From JARKQH01 sp964631605 (GTDB lineage: Bacteria > Verrucomicrobiota > Verrucomicrobiia > Limisphaerales > UBA8199), in assembly GCA_964631605.1 (NCBI GenBank), contig CAZVYG010000022.1, positions 1 to 59,657 on the forward strand: a DNA stretch of 59,657 bases, written 5' to 3'. Shown in pieces: positions 1-7,939 of the stretch. Position 1 is the stretch's first letter, and each line of letters starts with the position of its first letter. Below the pieces are notes generated by a model, which saw nothing but the letters and a program-made list of their open reading frames with translations, made no database searches and was not told the origin of the DNA. Both the position numbers and the translations under genes were made by a program.

Positions 1-89
1 AGGGCCCATGGAATGTGGACTTACGAACCCCGCCAGGGCCGGAAGGCAGCAACGGTAGTCTGCTCCGCACCTGCCGTGGTCACCCTGGC
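1..89 (+). ncRNA. ffs: Signal recognition particle RNA (4.5S type), 5' end cut by the window
   Basis: Bacterial SRP RNA, the scaffold that binds Ffh (SRP54) for co-translational membrane targeting. The conserved apical domain is visible: CCAGGGCCGGAAGGCAGCAA at 33-52 contains the GGAAGG-type tetraloop region and the AGCA internal loop. The helix closes with CCATGG (about 6-11) pairing to CCGTGG (74-79) and GGG near position 2 pairing to CCC (83-86), so only a few 5' bases are missing. A T-run at 95-100 may be its terminator. It lies just before dnaX, the standard ffs-dnaX neighbourhood. Seen directly in sequence; exact ends are inferred. Confidence 0.9.
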
Positions 90-190
90 ACTGATTTTTT
101 GCACGGTTGAGAGTCCGGAGAGGCCCCGGCGAAGCGAGCGCCGGCCGCGGGCAACCGCGGGGCGCAAGGCGGGACCCGTCCGTAACGTTC

Positions 191-2026
191 ATGTCTTATC
201 AAGTCATAGCCAGAAAATACCGCCCGCAGCGGTTCAGCGATGTGGTCGGGCAGGATCATGTGACCCGCACCCTGATCCATGCCATTGAGCAGAACCGCAT
301 CGCTCACGCCTACCTCTTTTGCGGCCCCCGCGGCACCGGCAAGACCACCATTGCCCGTATTTTCGCCAAGTGCCTCAACTGCACGGGCGGGCCGAAGACC
401 GATTTTGACGACAGCGACATCCGGTGTCGCGAAATCGCCGAAGGCCGGTCCCTCGACGTCATGGAAATTGACGCAGCCAGCAACCGCGGCATCGAGGAAA
501 TCCGGGGACTGCGGGAAACGGTCAAGTATGCGCCGGCCAGTTCGAAGTTCCGGGTTTATATTATTGACGAAGTTCACATGCTGACCAAAGAGGCTTTCAA
601 CGCGTTGCTTAAGACGCTGGAAGAACCTCCGGCTCATGTGAAGTTCATGTTTGCCACGACGGAACCCGAAAAGGTTTTGCCGACGATTCTGTCGCGGTGC
701 CAACGGTTCGATCTGCGGCGGATTCCGGCGGCCCTGATTGTAAAACACCTTGCGGCAATCGCCGCGAAGGAAAACGTCTCGATCGCCGAGCCGGCGTTGT
801 TCGCCATCGCCCGGGGTGCGGAGGGCGGCATGCGGGATGCCGAGTCCACCCTGGATCAACTCATCAGCTTCTGCGGCAACCACATCGAGGAAGCCGACGT
901 GCTTTCGATGTTTGGATTGACGGCCTCGGGCCATCTTCATGCGCTGGCGGGCACCTTGCTGGAGGGGAATGCCGAGGGAGCGCTGCGCGAGCTCAACACT
1001 TTGGCTTCCCAGGGCAAAGACCTGGCCCGCCTGCTCGCGGACCTCCTCAACCATTTTCGCAACCTGCTGATATTCCAGCTTTCGCGGGGCGACCTTTCGA
1101 TTCTCGAGACCTCCGAATCCGAGGCCGCAGTCCTTGTCCAGCAGGCCCAGAAGGTCACGGCCAGCGGGCTGACCCGGATACTCGAGGTGCTGGGCGAAAC
1201 GGAACTGCGACTGCGCGACGCCGCTTCGAAAAAGACGCTGCTGGAAGTGGCGCTGCTGAAAACCATCGAGGTGCGTCACGCCCTGAGTCTGGACGAAGTT
1301 CTCAAACAGCTTCAGAATCTGCGTGGGAGCGCCCCGGGTGAGGTGGTCTCCATCCCCATTCCAAGTTCGGCCCCCGCGCCGGGCCCGGCCCCGTTTCGCG
1401 CCAGCGGAGTCCCGCCCGGGTCCTCGAATCCAGCGCCCACAGCCAGCCGATCGGCGACCCTGGCGACAGCTCCGGCTGGCGGGACTGAGCCGGAGGTCAG
1501 GCAAACCCCGCCGACGGCCCTGCGCGAAGAATCTGCCAGCCCAGTGGGGGATACGGCTGACTTCTGGCACCGGTTGGTTGAAGCCGTGGCCAAGGCCAGT
1601 CCTTTCACGGGAAGTTACCTACGGGGGGCGCATTTGGTGTCGTTTGATTCCAAGGGGGTCACGATCGGTTTCCCTCCCGAGCAGGAGAATCATCTTGGGC
1701 TGGTGGACAACTCTCGCAACCACGCGATCATCCAGACCAAGCTGAACGAATTGGGATTTCCCGGGGTCCAGATCAAATTCGTTAAATCCGCCCTGCCCCA
1801 AGGCGGCGTGGCGGCCGACGGGCCGGATTCAGCCGGGCCTTTGACGCCGGCACCGCCCACGCCCCCGCCGGCGCGGAAAGCTCCGAAGACCAGCCCCGCC
1901 GCGCCGGCAGGCGCCAAGAGTCCTCCCGCGGCTCCGCAAATGACAAAGGAGGATTTCAAGAATGATCCGCTGATTCAAAAGGCCCTCGAGATTTTCAAGG
2001 GCCAGATTGTGGATGTGCGCGCCTAG
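191..2026 (+). CDS. dnaX: DNA polymerase III subunit gamma/tau
   Basis: Clamp-loader ATPase of the replicative polymerase, cytoplasmic, 611 residues. The start is the ATG giving MSYQVIARKYRP, the conserved DnaX N-terminus; the upstream in-frame extension to 107 is rejected because it runs into the SRP RNA 3' flank. Visible motifs are Walker A GPRGTGKTT (about residues 44-52), a cysteine-containing zinc-module region after it (CLNC then C about 18 residues on), Walker B-type IDEVHML, and the SRC motif in LSRCQRFDLRR. Domain III follows, then a Pro/Ala-rich linker (about 405-480) and a C-terminal tau-like domain. No convincing slippery frameshift site was noticed. It is followed by ybaB and recR, the expected recombination/replication operon. 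Confidence 0.97.
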   Translation: MSYQVIARKYRPQRFSDVVGQDHVTRTLIHAIEQNRIAHAYLFCGPRGTGKTTIARIFAKCLNCTGGPKTDFDDSDIRCREIAEGRSLDVMEIDAASNRGIEEIRGLRETVKYAPASSKFRVYIIDEVHMLTKEAFNALLKTLEEPPAHVKFMFATTEPEKVLPTILSRCQRFDLRRIPAALIVKHLAAIAAKENVSIAEPALFAIARGAEGGMRDAESTLDQLISFCGNHIEEADVLSMFGLTASGHLHALAGTLLEGNAEGALRELNTLASQGKDLARLLADLLNHFRNLLIFQLSRGDLSILETSESEAAVLVQQAQKVTASGLTRILEVLGETELRLRDAASKKTLLEVALLKTIEVRHALSLDEVLKQLQNLRGSAPGEVVSIPIPSSAPAPGPAPFRASGVPPGSSNPAPTASRSATLATAPAGGTEPEVRQTPPTALREESASPVGDTADFWHRLVEAVAKASPFTGSYLRGAHLVSFDSKGVTIGFPPEQENHLGLVDNSRNHAIIQTKLNELGFPGVQIKFVKSALPQGGVAADGPDSAGPLTPAPPTPPPARKAPKTSPAAPAGAKSPPAAPQMTKEDFKNDPLIQKALEIFKGQIVDVRA

Positions 2027-2074
2027 CAATTCCCGAAGAACCAGACCGTTGTTTCCCAACCCAAATCTGATTTT

Positions 2075-2386
2075 ATGTCGAGCATTGGCAAACTCATGAA
2101 ACAAGCTGCACGCATGCAGCAGCAAATGGACCAAATCCAGAAGGACCTCGCCAATCGAACGGTGGAAGCCACCAGCGGTGGAGGAGCCGTCAAGGTGGTG
2201 GCGCGATGCGACGGCACCCTGGCAACGATTAAGATCAATCCCCAGGCCATCAACCCCGATGACGCGCAACTGTTGGAGGACCTGATCCTCACGGCGGCCA
2301 ACCAGGCCCTGACGCAGGCCAAGGAAGTGTCCACGGCGGAAATGGGCAAGGTGACCGCCGGGTTCAGTCTGCCGGGGCTGACGTGA
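2075..2386 (+). CDS. ybaB: YbaB/EbfC family nucleoid-associated protein
   Basis: Small dimeric DNA-binding protein of 103 residues, normal for the family. The N-terminal helix is Gln/Met-rich (KLMKQAARMQQQMDQIQKDL). It is followed by the typical GGGAVKVVARCDGTLATIKI beta-hairpin and a C-terminal helix with the NQALTQAKE pattern. It sits between dnaX and recR, which is the family's hallmark location and supports a role in recombination/repair or nucleoid organisation. The 48-nt gap to dnaX and 37-nt gap to recR suggest a single transcript. Confidence 0.95.
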   Translation: MSSIGKLMKQAARMQQQMDQIQKDLANRTVEATSGGGAVKVVARCDGTLATIKINPQAINPDDAQLLEDLILTAANQALTQAKEVSTAEMGKVTAGFSLPGLT

Positions 2387-2423
2387 TTCCCGAACGCCAG
2401 TTCTGACTTCAGGCGAGATTTCC

Positions 2424-3023
2424 GTGCCCGCGCTTCCTGAAACGGTGGCCGCCTTGATCGGCGTCCTGAACAAGCTTCCCGGCATCGGCCCACGGTCTGC
2501 CGAACGAATTGCGCTGCATTTGGTCCAGGCCGAGCCCGCGGCGGTTGAACTTCTCGCCCACACGATTCTCGAGGCGCGCCGGCGGGTTCAGCTCTGCGCC
2601 GTTTGCGGCGGGTTGACTGAGTCTTCGCCTTGCGCGCTGTGCCTGGACCCGCGTCGCGATGCGGGGCTGGTCTGCGTGGTGGAACGGGCCACGGACATCC
2701 TGAGTCTGGAGAAGTCTGCCACCTATCGTGGCAAATACCATGTCCTGGGCGGGAAGATCTCGCCGTTGAACGGGGTTGAACCGGAGGACTTGCGCATCGG
2801 GGAGTTGGAGCAGCGACTGCAGGCTGAGCCGATCCGGGAAATCATCATCGCCCTGGGCACGGATGTGGAGGGCGATGCCACCAGCTTCTATCTGGCAAAA
2901 CGCCTGGCGCGGCCAAATCTGAAGGTCACGCGGATTGCGCATGGCCTGCCGGCCGGCTCCGGACTGGAGTTTGCGGACGAGATTACGCTGAGCCGGGCTT
3001 TGGAAGGACGTCGTGAAATCTAA
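2424..3023 (+). CDS. recR: Recombination protein RecR
   Basis: RecR of the RecFOR pathway loads RecA at gaps; 199 residues, the usual length. The start is GTG. An N-terminal helix-hairpin-helix is visible (LNKLPGIGPRSAERIALHL, about residues 14-32). A C4 zinc finger follows (CAVCGG ... CALC, about 57-73), then a Toprim domain with the DVEGDATSFYLAKRL motif. It overlaps the next gene by 11 nt, indicating co-translation with the HAD phosphatase. Confidence 0.96.
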   Translation: MPALPETVAALIGVLNKLPGIGPRSAERIALHLVQAEPAAVELLAHTILEARRRVQLCAVCGGLTESSPCALCLDPRRDAGLVCVVERATDILSLEKSATYRGKYHVLGGKISPLNGVEPEDLRIGELEQRLQAEPIREIIIALGTDVEGDATSFYLAKRLARPNLKVTRIAHGLPAGSGLEFADEITLSRALEGRREI

Positions 3024-3663
3024 CTCGGCGATCAAGACCGTTGTTTTCGATCTGGGAAAAGTCCTGTTGGACTTTGACTATGGCATCGCGGCCCGAAAGC
3101 TTAGCCGCTGCAGCCGGATGGAGCCCGAACCGCTGGCCCACCTGCTCAGCCAGTCCGAGCTGATTTACCGCTTTGAAACCGGGATGTTGTCCGCTCGCGA
3201 GTTTTTCGAGGAGGTCCGCGCAGCCGCGGGGTTCAGCGGTTCGTTCGAGGAGTTTGCGGAATGTTTCAGCAACATTTTCACTCCCATCGAACCGATGGTT
3301 CAACTTCATGAACGCCTGCGTCGCGAGGGCTTTCGGACCTTTGTTTTCTCAAACACCAACGAGCTCGCGGCAAATCATATCCGTAAAACCTATCCGTTTT
3401 TCGCCAAGTTTGACGGCTACGTGCTTTCGTTCGAGCATGGCGTCATGAAGCCGGATGCCCGCCTTTACGAGGTGGTCGAGCGGGTCACCGGCTGTCGCGG
3501 GGCCGAACTGCTTTACCTGGATGATCGGCCGGAGAATGTGGCGGCCGGAGCGGCCCGGGGCTGGCAGGCGGTTCTGCAGGAAAAGCCGGAGACAACGCTG
3601 ACTGCCTTGCGCCGTTTGGGGGTGCTGAATCAGAATGGGGCAGCGGTGGGCGGCGCGACTTGA
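3013..3663 (+). CDS. HAD-superfamily phosphatase (HAD-IA, YihX-like)
   Basis: Predicted cytoplasmic haloacid-dehalogenase-type phosphatase of 216 residues starting at a GTG that overlaps recR. Motif I is atypical: VVFDLGKVLLDFD has the nucleophile Asp, but the second Asp of the usual DxD is replaced (DLG), as is common in the YihX/epoxide-hydrolase-like subgroup. Motif II is FSNTNE, motif III the Lys in MKPDARLYEVV, and motif IV YLDDRPENV. Members often dephosphorylate sugar phosphates such as glucose-1-phosphate or nucleotides; the substrate cannot be told here. A 140-bp gap precedes the Bat genes. Confidence 0.85.
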   Translation: MKSNSAIKTVVFDLGKVLLDFDYGIAARKLSRCSRMEPEPLAHLLSQSELIYRFETGMLSAREFFEEVRAAAGFSGSFEEFAECFSNIFTPIEPMVQLHERLRREGFRTFVFSNTNELAANHIRKTYPFFAKFDGYVLSFEHGVMKPDARLYEVVERVTGCRGAELLYLDDRPENVAAGAARGWQAVLQEKPETTLTALRRLGVLNQNGAAVGGAT

Positions 3664-3803
3664 TCGGGTTCGTCCAGCGCGGCAGAGAGAAAAACCGGGA
3701 GTAGAGGCTGCGCGCCAGAATTCAAAACCGCAAACCGCAACCCCGGCGCAACACGGTTTACTTTCCCGCGATTGCCAGCATATTGTGGAGCTGGACCGGT
3801 TTG

Positions 3804-4802
3804 ATGAAATCAATCGCAAACGAGAGAGGCTGGCTTGGCCGGGCCCGCATCGCCCTGAACGAGGGGCGAGGCGGCCTGTGGCCGGGGCTCGTGCTGCTTG
3901 TTGGCCTGGTGGCGGCGCGGGGGGCCCAGAGCGAGGCGCTCCAGCCCCCGGCCCAGCCGGAGCTGCCGCCGCCGACCACGCCGCGCGAATATGTGAACGC
4001 GGGCACGGCGAAGCTGCGCGAGGGCAAGTTGCGCGAAGCGGAAACGTTCCTGGAAACCGCGGTTGCGACCCAGCGCGAGTGGGTTCAGCCGGTGGCGCTT
4101 TACAACCTGGGGCATGTCCGGTTTGGCCAAGGGCTCGAGGAATTGAAGAAGGGACCGGCGGCCGGTCCGACGGCGGCGCGCGCGCGAGCCGTCAGCGCAG
4201 CGGTGGACGAGGCGCTGGCCGGAGCAGATGAGGCGCTGGCGGGAAATGATTTGCGGCAGTTGATTGCCGCCTATCTCCGGGGCCGTGGCACACGAAAGGA
4301 GCTCAAGGCGGCGACCCAGGCTGTCAGGCGCGCGCTTCAGGCCCACGGCAACGCATTGAACAAATGGCAGCGGGCCTCGGGCGATTTCAAGAGCACGGTC
4401 GAGCTGGACCCGAAAGCGGCTGACGCGCGGCATAATGCGGAGGTTGTGGACCGCCACATTGCCCGGCTGGTGGATAGTCTGCAGGAATTGCAGCAGTGCG
4501 CGAATGGCATGGGCGACAAGAGCCGCGAGCTTGGCGAAAAACTCAAGCAACTCCGGGGTCGCATTCCCGAGGAGGACATGCCCCCCGGGGCGGCCGGTGA
4601 CGACGAGGAGGAAGAGGAGCAGCCGATGGGCCCCCTGCCGGGCCAGGAGGAAGGTCCCTCCCGCGACGGCCAAGAAATGCCCATGTCACCCGAGCAGGCG
4701 GGCTGGCTGCTGGAGGGCTTTCGGTTGGATGGGGACCGGCGCCTGCCTATGGGAGTGGATCAAACGGCCGAGCCCAGAACGCGGAACCGGCCGACGTGGT
4801 AA
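3804..4802 (+). CDS. TPR protein of a Bat operon (BatC-like)
   Basis: Exported tetratricopeptide protein, 332 residues from the ATG chosen; a TTG at 3783 is possible. The N-terminus has a long positively charged region and a hydrophobic stretch (WPGLVLLVGLVAARGAQSEA), a signal peptide or anchor. TPR-type helices follow from about residue 55 (REYVNAGTAKLREGKLREAETFLETAV) and again at about 170-200 (FKSTVELDPKAADARHNAEVV). The C-terminus has an acidic patch (DDEEEEEQ) and low-complexity Pro/Gly/Met. Its stop overlaps the next start (TAATG), coupling it to BatD. Identity rests on context: TPR plus BatD plus BatE-like. The usual moxR, DUF58 and VWA (BatA/BatB) partners are not in the window. Confidence 0.75.
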   Translation: MKSIANERGWLGRARIALNEGRGGLWPGLVLLVGLVAARGAQSEALQPPAQPELPPPTTPREYVNAGTAKLREGKLREAETFLETAVATQREWVQPVALYNLGHVRFGQGLEELKKGPAAGPTAARARAVSAAVDEALAGADEALAGNDLRQLIAAYLRGRGTRKELKAATQAVRRALQAHGNALNKWQRASGDFKSTVELDPKAADARHNAEVVDRHIARLVDSLQELQQCANGMGDKSRELGEKLKQLRGRIPEEDMPPGAAGDDEEEEEQPMGPLPGQEEGPSRDGQEMPMSPEQAGWLLEGFRLDGDRRLPMGVDQTAEPRTRNRPTW

Positions 4803-6700
4803 TGCACAGAGTCTATTCAGGCAGAACCTTCGACGGGATTGCGCACTGGATGTCCGCCTCGGTTTGCTGCTCCTCCGGCAAGCTGGTGGCGGGAGTGGTA
4901 ATTGGGCTTTGCCTGGGGAGCGCCGCAGTGGCCCAGCCCACCTCGCCGCCTCCCGTTCGCGACCCGCTGATGTCGCTGATGTTGTCCCAGCCGCGACTCG
5001 AGCTGGGGCCGGTCCGCGCGACAGCCGCGTTCGATCCGCCGGTGGCGCGGCCTGGCATGGAGTCGGTTTACCGGGTGACGTTCAACGCGCTGGAGGACAT
5101 GATCAAGTGGCCGGAGCAGGTGCCCGCGCCGGCGGACCTGCCGCTGCGCGCCGGCGCCAAGGGCCAAATTCTGCAAATGACCGGCACCAACATGCAGCCT
5201 CGCACCACCTATAATTTTTGGGCTCGGGCGGAAAGCCCCGGCCGGTTTACGGTGCCGGAATACACGGTGCTGGTTTCGGGCCAGCCGGTGGTGGTGCCGG
5301 CGGCGAGCCTGGAAGTGATGCGGGATCCGCCGATACCCGTAACTCCGCCGCAAAGGCTGATTCTCGAGCTGCCGACGACAAACCTGTTTGTCGGACAATC
5401 GGTGGCAGCTCGGATTCTGTCGCCCGGCCTCCCCGGCGGCGTGGTGCAGGGGCTGGCACAGGTGCAGATCAACGGGCAAGGATTGATCATGGACCAAAGC
5501 GCGTCGCGGCAACGAATCGAGACCCTCCCGCGGAACGGCACGCAGATTCCCACCTACATCTATGAAACGCTTGTGACCCCCATCGCGGCCGGCAAGCTGT
5601 CGGTGTTTGCGCAAGGCTACAGTGTGGGCAACCGGTTCACCGGCACCATCATCATCCAGGGACCCGCGATGATTCCCGGCGGCATGCCGCAGTACACGTT
5701 GGTGGACTCGGACCCGGTGGAACTGGTAGTCCGCCCCTTGCCGTCCGAGGGCAAGCTTCCAGGCTTCACGGGGGCAGTGGGAACATTTACGCTCGAGCCG
5801 CCCCAACTTTCCAGCGGCCAGCTTCGGGTCGGGGACCCGGTCCGACTGGTGGCGCGAGTGCGCGGCAGTGGCAATCTGGCCCGGTTGGTGGCGCCGCCGG
5901 CGCCGCGTTCCAGCGAGTGGCAGATACTCCCGGCCAGCGGTGAGAACATTCCCCCCCAAGTGCGCCAGGCCCAAGGTTTCGCGGCTTTTCACTATACACT
6001 GGTCCCGCTGGCTGAAGGGGAACGGTCCACGCCGCCCATTCCCTTTTGCTACTTCGACCCCGAGCGCGAGGCCTATGTTGACTTGACAATCCCCTCGCTC
6101 CCCGTCGTTGTTGAGCCCGGGCGCGTTCCAGGGGACCGCCGCCCGCTGGAACAGGCCGAGGGGTTGGCAGCCCAGGCGGAAAAGGAGTTGGTGTTAAGCG
6201 GTTTGGCGGCTGAACCGGGACCTGCTGCAAGCTCGCTCAAGCCGCTCCAACAGCGCTCGTGGTTCCCCCTGATCCACTTGGGACCCGGCGCGGCGCTGCT
6301 GGGACTTTTCCTCTGGGACCGCCGTCGCCGGTACTTGGAGCAGAACCCAGTGATGGTGTTGCGGCGGCGGGCGCGACGGGCGCTGAGGCGTCAACGCCGG
6401 GCGCTGCGCCGGGCGGTACGCGAGGGGGACATTGCGCAATTTGTGGTGATCGGGGTTAGTGCGTTGAGAGTGGCCAGCGCTCCCCACTATCCCGCGGAAC
6501 CCCGGGCCTTGGTGGGCAGCGATGTGCTGCCGTTGCTTCCGGAGGCGGAACAGTCGGGAGCGGCCGGGGAAGCGGTTCGGCGCGTGTTTACGGCGGCGGA
6601 TGCCTGGGAATTCAGCCCCACCGCGCCGGCGGGGGATTCGCTGCTTTCGTTGCACCCGGGCTTGGAGAGGGCGCTGAGCATTTTGGAGGCGAAACTGTGA
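4802..6700 (+). CDS. batD: BatD family membrane protein
   Basis: BatD-type protein of the Bacteroides-aerotolerance (Bat) system, 632 residues. The start is the ATG overlapping the upstream stop. The signal peptide covers about residues 25-45 (KLVAGVVIGLCLGSAAVAQ). A large periplasmic region of repeated Ig-like BatD segments follows; the diagnostic segment around residues 300-400 reads VELVVRPLPSEGKLPGFTGAVG and then LRVGDPVRLVARVRGSGNL. A transmembrane helix near 490-505 (LGPGAALLGLFLW) precedes an Arg-rich cytoplasmic tail. Bat proteins are thought to form periplasmic complexes linked to stress or envelope function; the biochemical role is unsettled. Its last 4 nt overlap the next gene (GTGA). 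Confidence 0.88.
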   Translation: MHRVYSGRTFDGIAHWMSASVCCSSGKLVAGVVIGLCLGSAAVAQPTSPPPVRDPLMSLMLSQPRLELGPVRATAAFDPPVARPGMESVYRVTFNALEDMIKWPEQVPAPADLPLRAGAKGQILQMTGTNMQPRTTYNFWARAESPGRFTVPEYTVLVSGQPVVVPAASLEVMRDPPIPVTPPQRLILELPTTNLFVGQSVAARILSPGLPGGVVQGLAQVQINGQGLIMDQSASRQRIETLPRNGTQIPTYIYETLVTPIAAGKLSVFAQGYSVGNRFTGTIIIQGPAMIPGGMPQYTLVDSDPVELVVRPLPSEGKLPGFTGAVGTFTLEPPQLSSGQLRVGDPVRLVARVRGSGNLARLVAPPAPRSSEWQILPASGENIPPQVRQAQGFAAFHYTLVPLAEGERSTPPIPFCYFDPEREAYVDLTIPSLPVVVEPGRVPGDRRPLEQAEGLAAQAEKELVLSGLAAEPGPAASSLKPLQQRSWFPLIHLGPGAALLGLFLWDRRRRYLEQNPVMVLRRRARRALRRQRRALRRAVREGDIAQFVVIGVSALRVASAPHYPAEPRALVGSDVLPLLPEAEQSGAAGEAVRRVFTAADAWEFSPTAPAGDSLLSLHPGLERALSILEAKL

Positions 6701-7479
6701 GTCAGCGGCAGCCACCCTCGGAAGCAAATGGGACATCCCGCTGGATGGGGGCGGGGTTTGTTCTGGCCGGTTTGTGTGCCCTATTACTGCAGCTTGAAGC
6801 GCGGGGGGCAACCAATTTATTTCAGCAGGGCATGGAAGCCTATCGCGTTGGCGACTACGCCCGGGCGGTGGAGGCATTTGGCAAGGAAGCCAACTTGCGG
6901 CCGGCCTCCGGCACCTTGTTGAACCTGGGCAACGCGGAATGGCAGCGGGGGCAGACCGGACGAGCCATTTTGGCGTGGGAACAGGCGCGATGGCTGGACC
7001 CTTTTAATGCCAAGGCGCGGAACAACCTGGCTTTTGCCCGAAAAACCGCGCAACTGGAATCGCCGCGGCTGACTTGGTTCGAGGTGGTTTCGACGTGGTT
7101 GCCGGACAGCGCCTGGGTATGGATAGCAGCGCTAAGCCTGTGGACGGCCGTCGGGCTGGTCACTTTGCCCGGGATTTTACGGGCGCCAAAGGCGGCCTGG
7201 CACCAGGCGGCCGCAGCCTGCGGGCTGGCGTTCTTTCTGTTGAGCCTGCCGGCCCATCTGGGCGTCCACACGCGGTCCAAGCTCGGGTTCATTTTGGAAA
7301 AAGACACGCCTTTAAGACTGACGCCCACCCAGGAAGCCCAGTCCATCACGCGGCTGGCGGCGGGCGAGCCGGCGCGCTGGGTGCGGCAAAGCCGGGGATA
7401 CGTGCTGGTTCGCACCAGCCGCGCGGTCGGCTGGGTGGAACTCCAGCAACTGGGGTTAATCGTGCCTTTGGACCGGTAA
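6697..7479 (+). CDS. BatE-like TPR protein with membrane helices and SH3-type domain
   Basis: Third gene of the Bat operon, 260 residues, starting at a GTG that overlaps the batD stop. Architecture: N-terminal signal or transmembrane segment (GAGFVLAGLCALLLQLEA), two TPR-like repeats at about 30-105 (NLFQQGMEAYRVGDYARAVEAF; GTLLNLGNAEWQRGQTGRAI), two central transmembrane helices at about 140-190, and a C-terminal SH3-like segment (LRLTPTQEAQSITRLAAGEPARWV then GYVLVRTSRAVGWVE). This TPR + 2TM + SH3 order is that of BatE proteins. Translational coupling to batD indicates a membrane complex. Confidence 0.83.
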   Translation: MSQRQPPSEANGTSRWMGAGFVLAGLCALLLQLEARGATNLFQQGMEAYRVGDYARAVEAFGKEANLRPASGTLLNLGNAEWQRGQTGRAILAWEQARWLDPFNAKARNNLAFARKTAQLESPRLTWFEVVSTWLPDSAWVWIAALSLWTAVGLVTLPGILRAPKAAWHQAAAACGLAFFLLSLPAHLGVHTRSKLGFILEKDTPLRLTPTQEAQSITRLAAGEPARWVRQSRGYVLVRTSRAVGWVELQQLGLIVPLDR

Positions 7480-7553
7480 CGACCCGACAGCTTTTCCGTA
7501 TTTCTTCCAGTTGCCGGGTGGGGGTCGGCGCACGAAGTTGCGCGTGAAGTAGT

Positions 7554-7787
7554 ATGAAAATGTTGTTCTCGTCAGCGGACCCGGCGAAAGTCAGGGGATT
7601 AAAAAGGAGGCTGTTCAACGCGGGAATTTCCTGTGAAGTGCGGCGGAACCCAGTGGCGAAGGGCGTCTTTGGCGTCCCAGCCTGCCCGGAGCTTTGGATT
7701 GAGCGAGAGTCGGACATTTTGGAGGCGCTGAAATTGCTCGGGCCGGAACGCCTGAGCGACATGACGGTGATTCTGCCCAAGCCCTAA
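7554..7787 (+). CDS. DUF2007 domain protein
   Basis: Small cytoplasmic protein of 77 residues matching the DUF2007 (putative signal-transducing) pattern: MKMLFSSADPAKVRGLKRRL at the N-terminus, a central GVFGVPACPELWI strand region, and a C-terminal helix (DILEALKLL). Members resemble the C-terminal part of PII-like/ferredoxin-fold proteins, but no function is established. It sits 152 bp before glnD, a PII-modifying enzyme; that proximity is suggestive only. Confidence 0.75.
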   Translation: MKMLFSSADPAKVRGLKRRLFNAGISCEVRRNPVAKGVFGVPACPELWIERESDILEALKLLGPERLSDMTVILPKP

Positions 7788-7939
7788 GTCTCTGCCGGGG
7801 CGTGTCCTGAGGCGGCCACGACCCACCGATAACGCGGGTCGGCAACGCGGCTGGTGGAAACCGGTCGCGGCTGCGGAGCCCAGCACCGCGGCCGGGGCGC
7901 CTTGCGTTTTGAGATCTTCTCAGTCAAACTAATCCATGG

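Noticed and set aside
80..1570. 496-residue minus-strand reading frame opposite dnaX
   Set aside because: Low-complexity Arg/Gly/Gln-rich translation with no motif, fully antisense to a clear dnaX; a GC-rich shadow.
4817..5992. 391-residue minus-strand frame opposite batD
   Set aside because: His/Arg-rich, no domain, antisense to batD.
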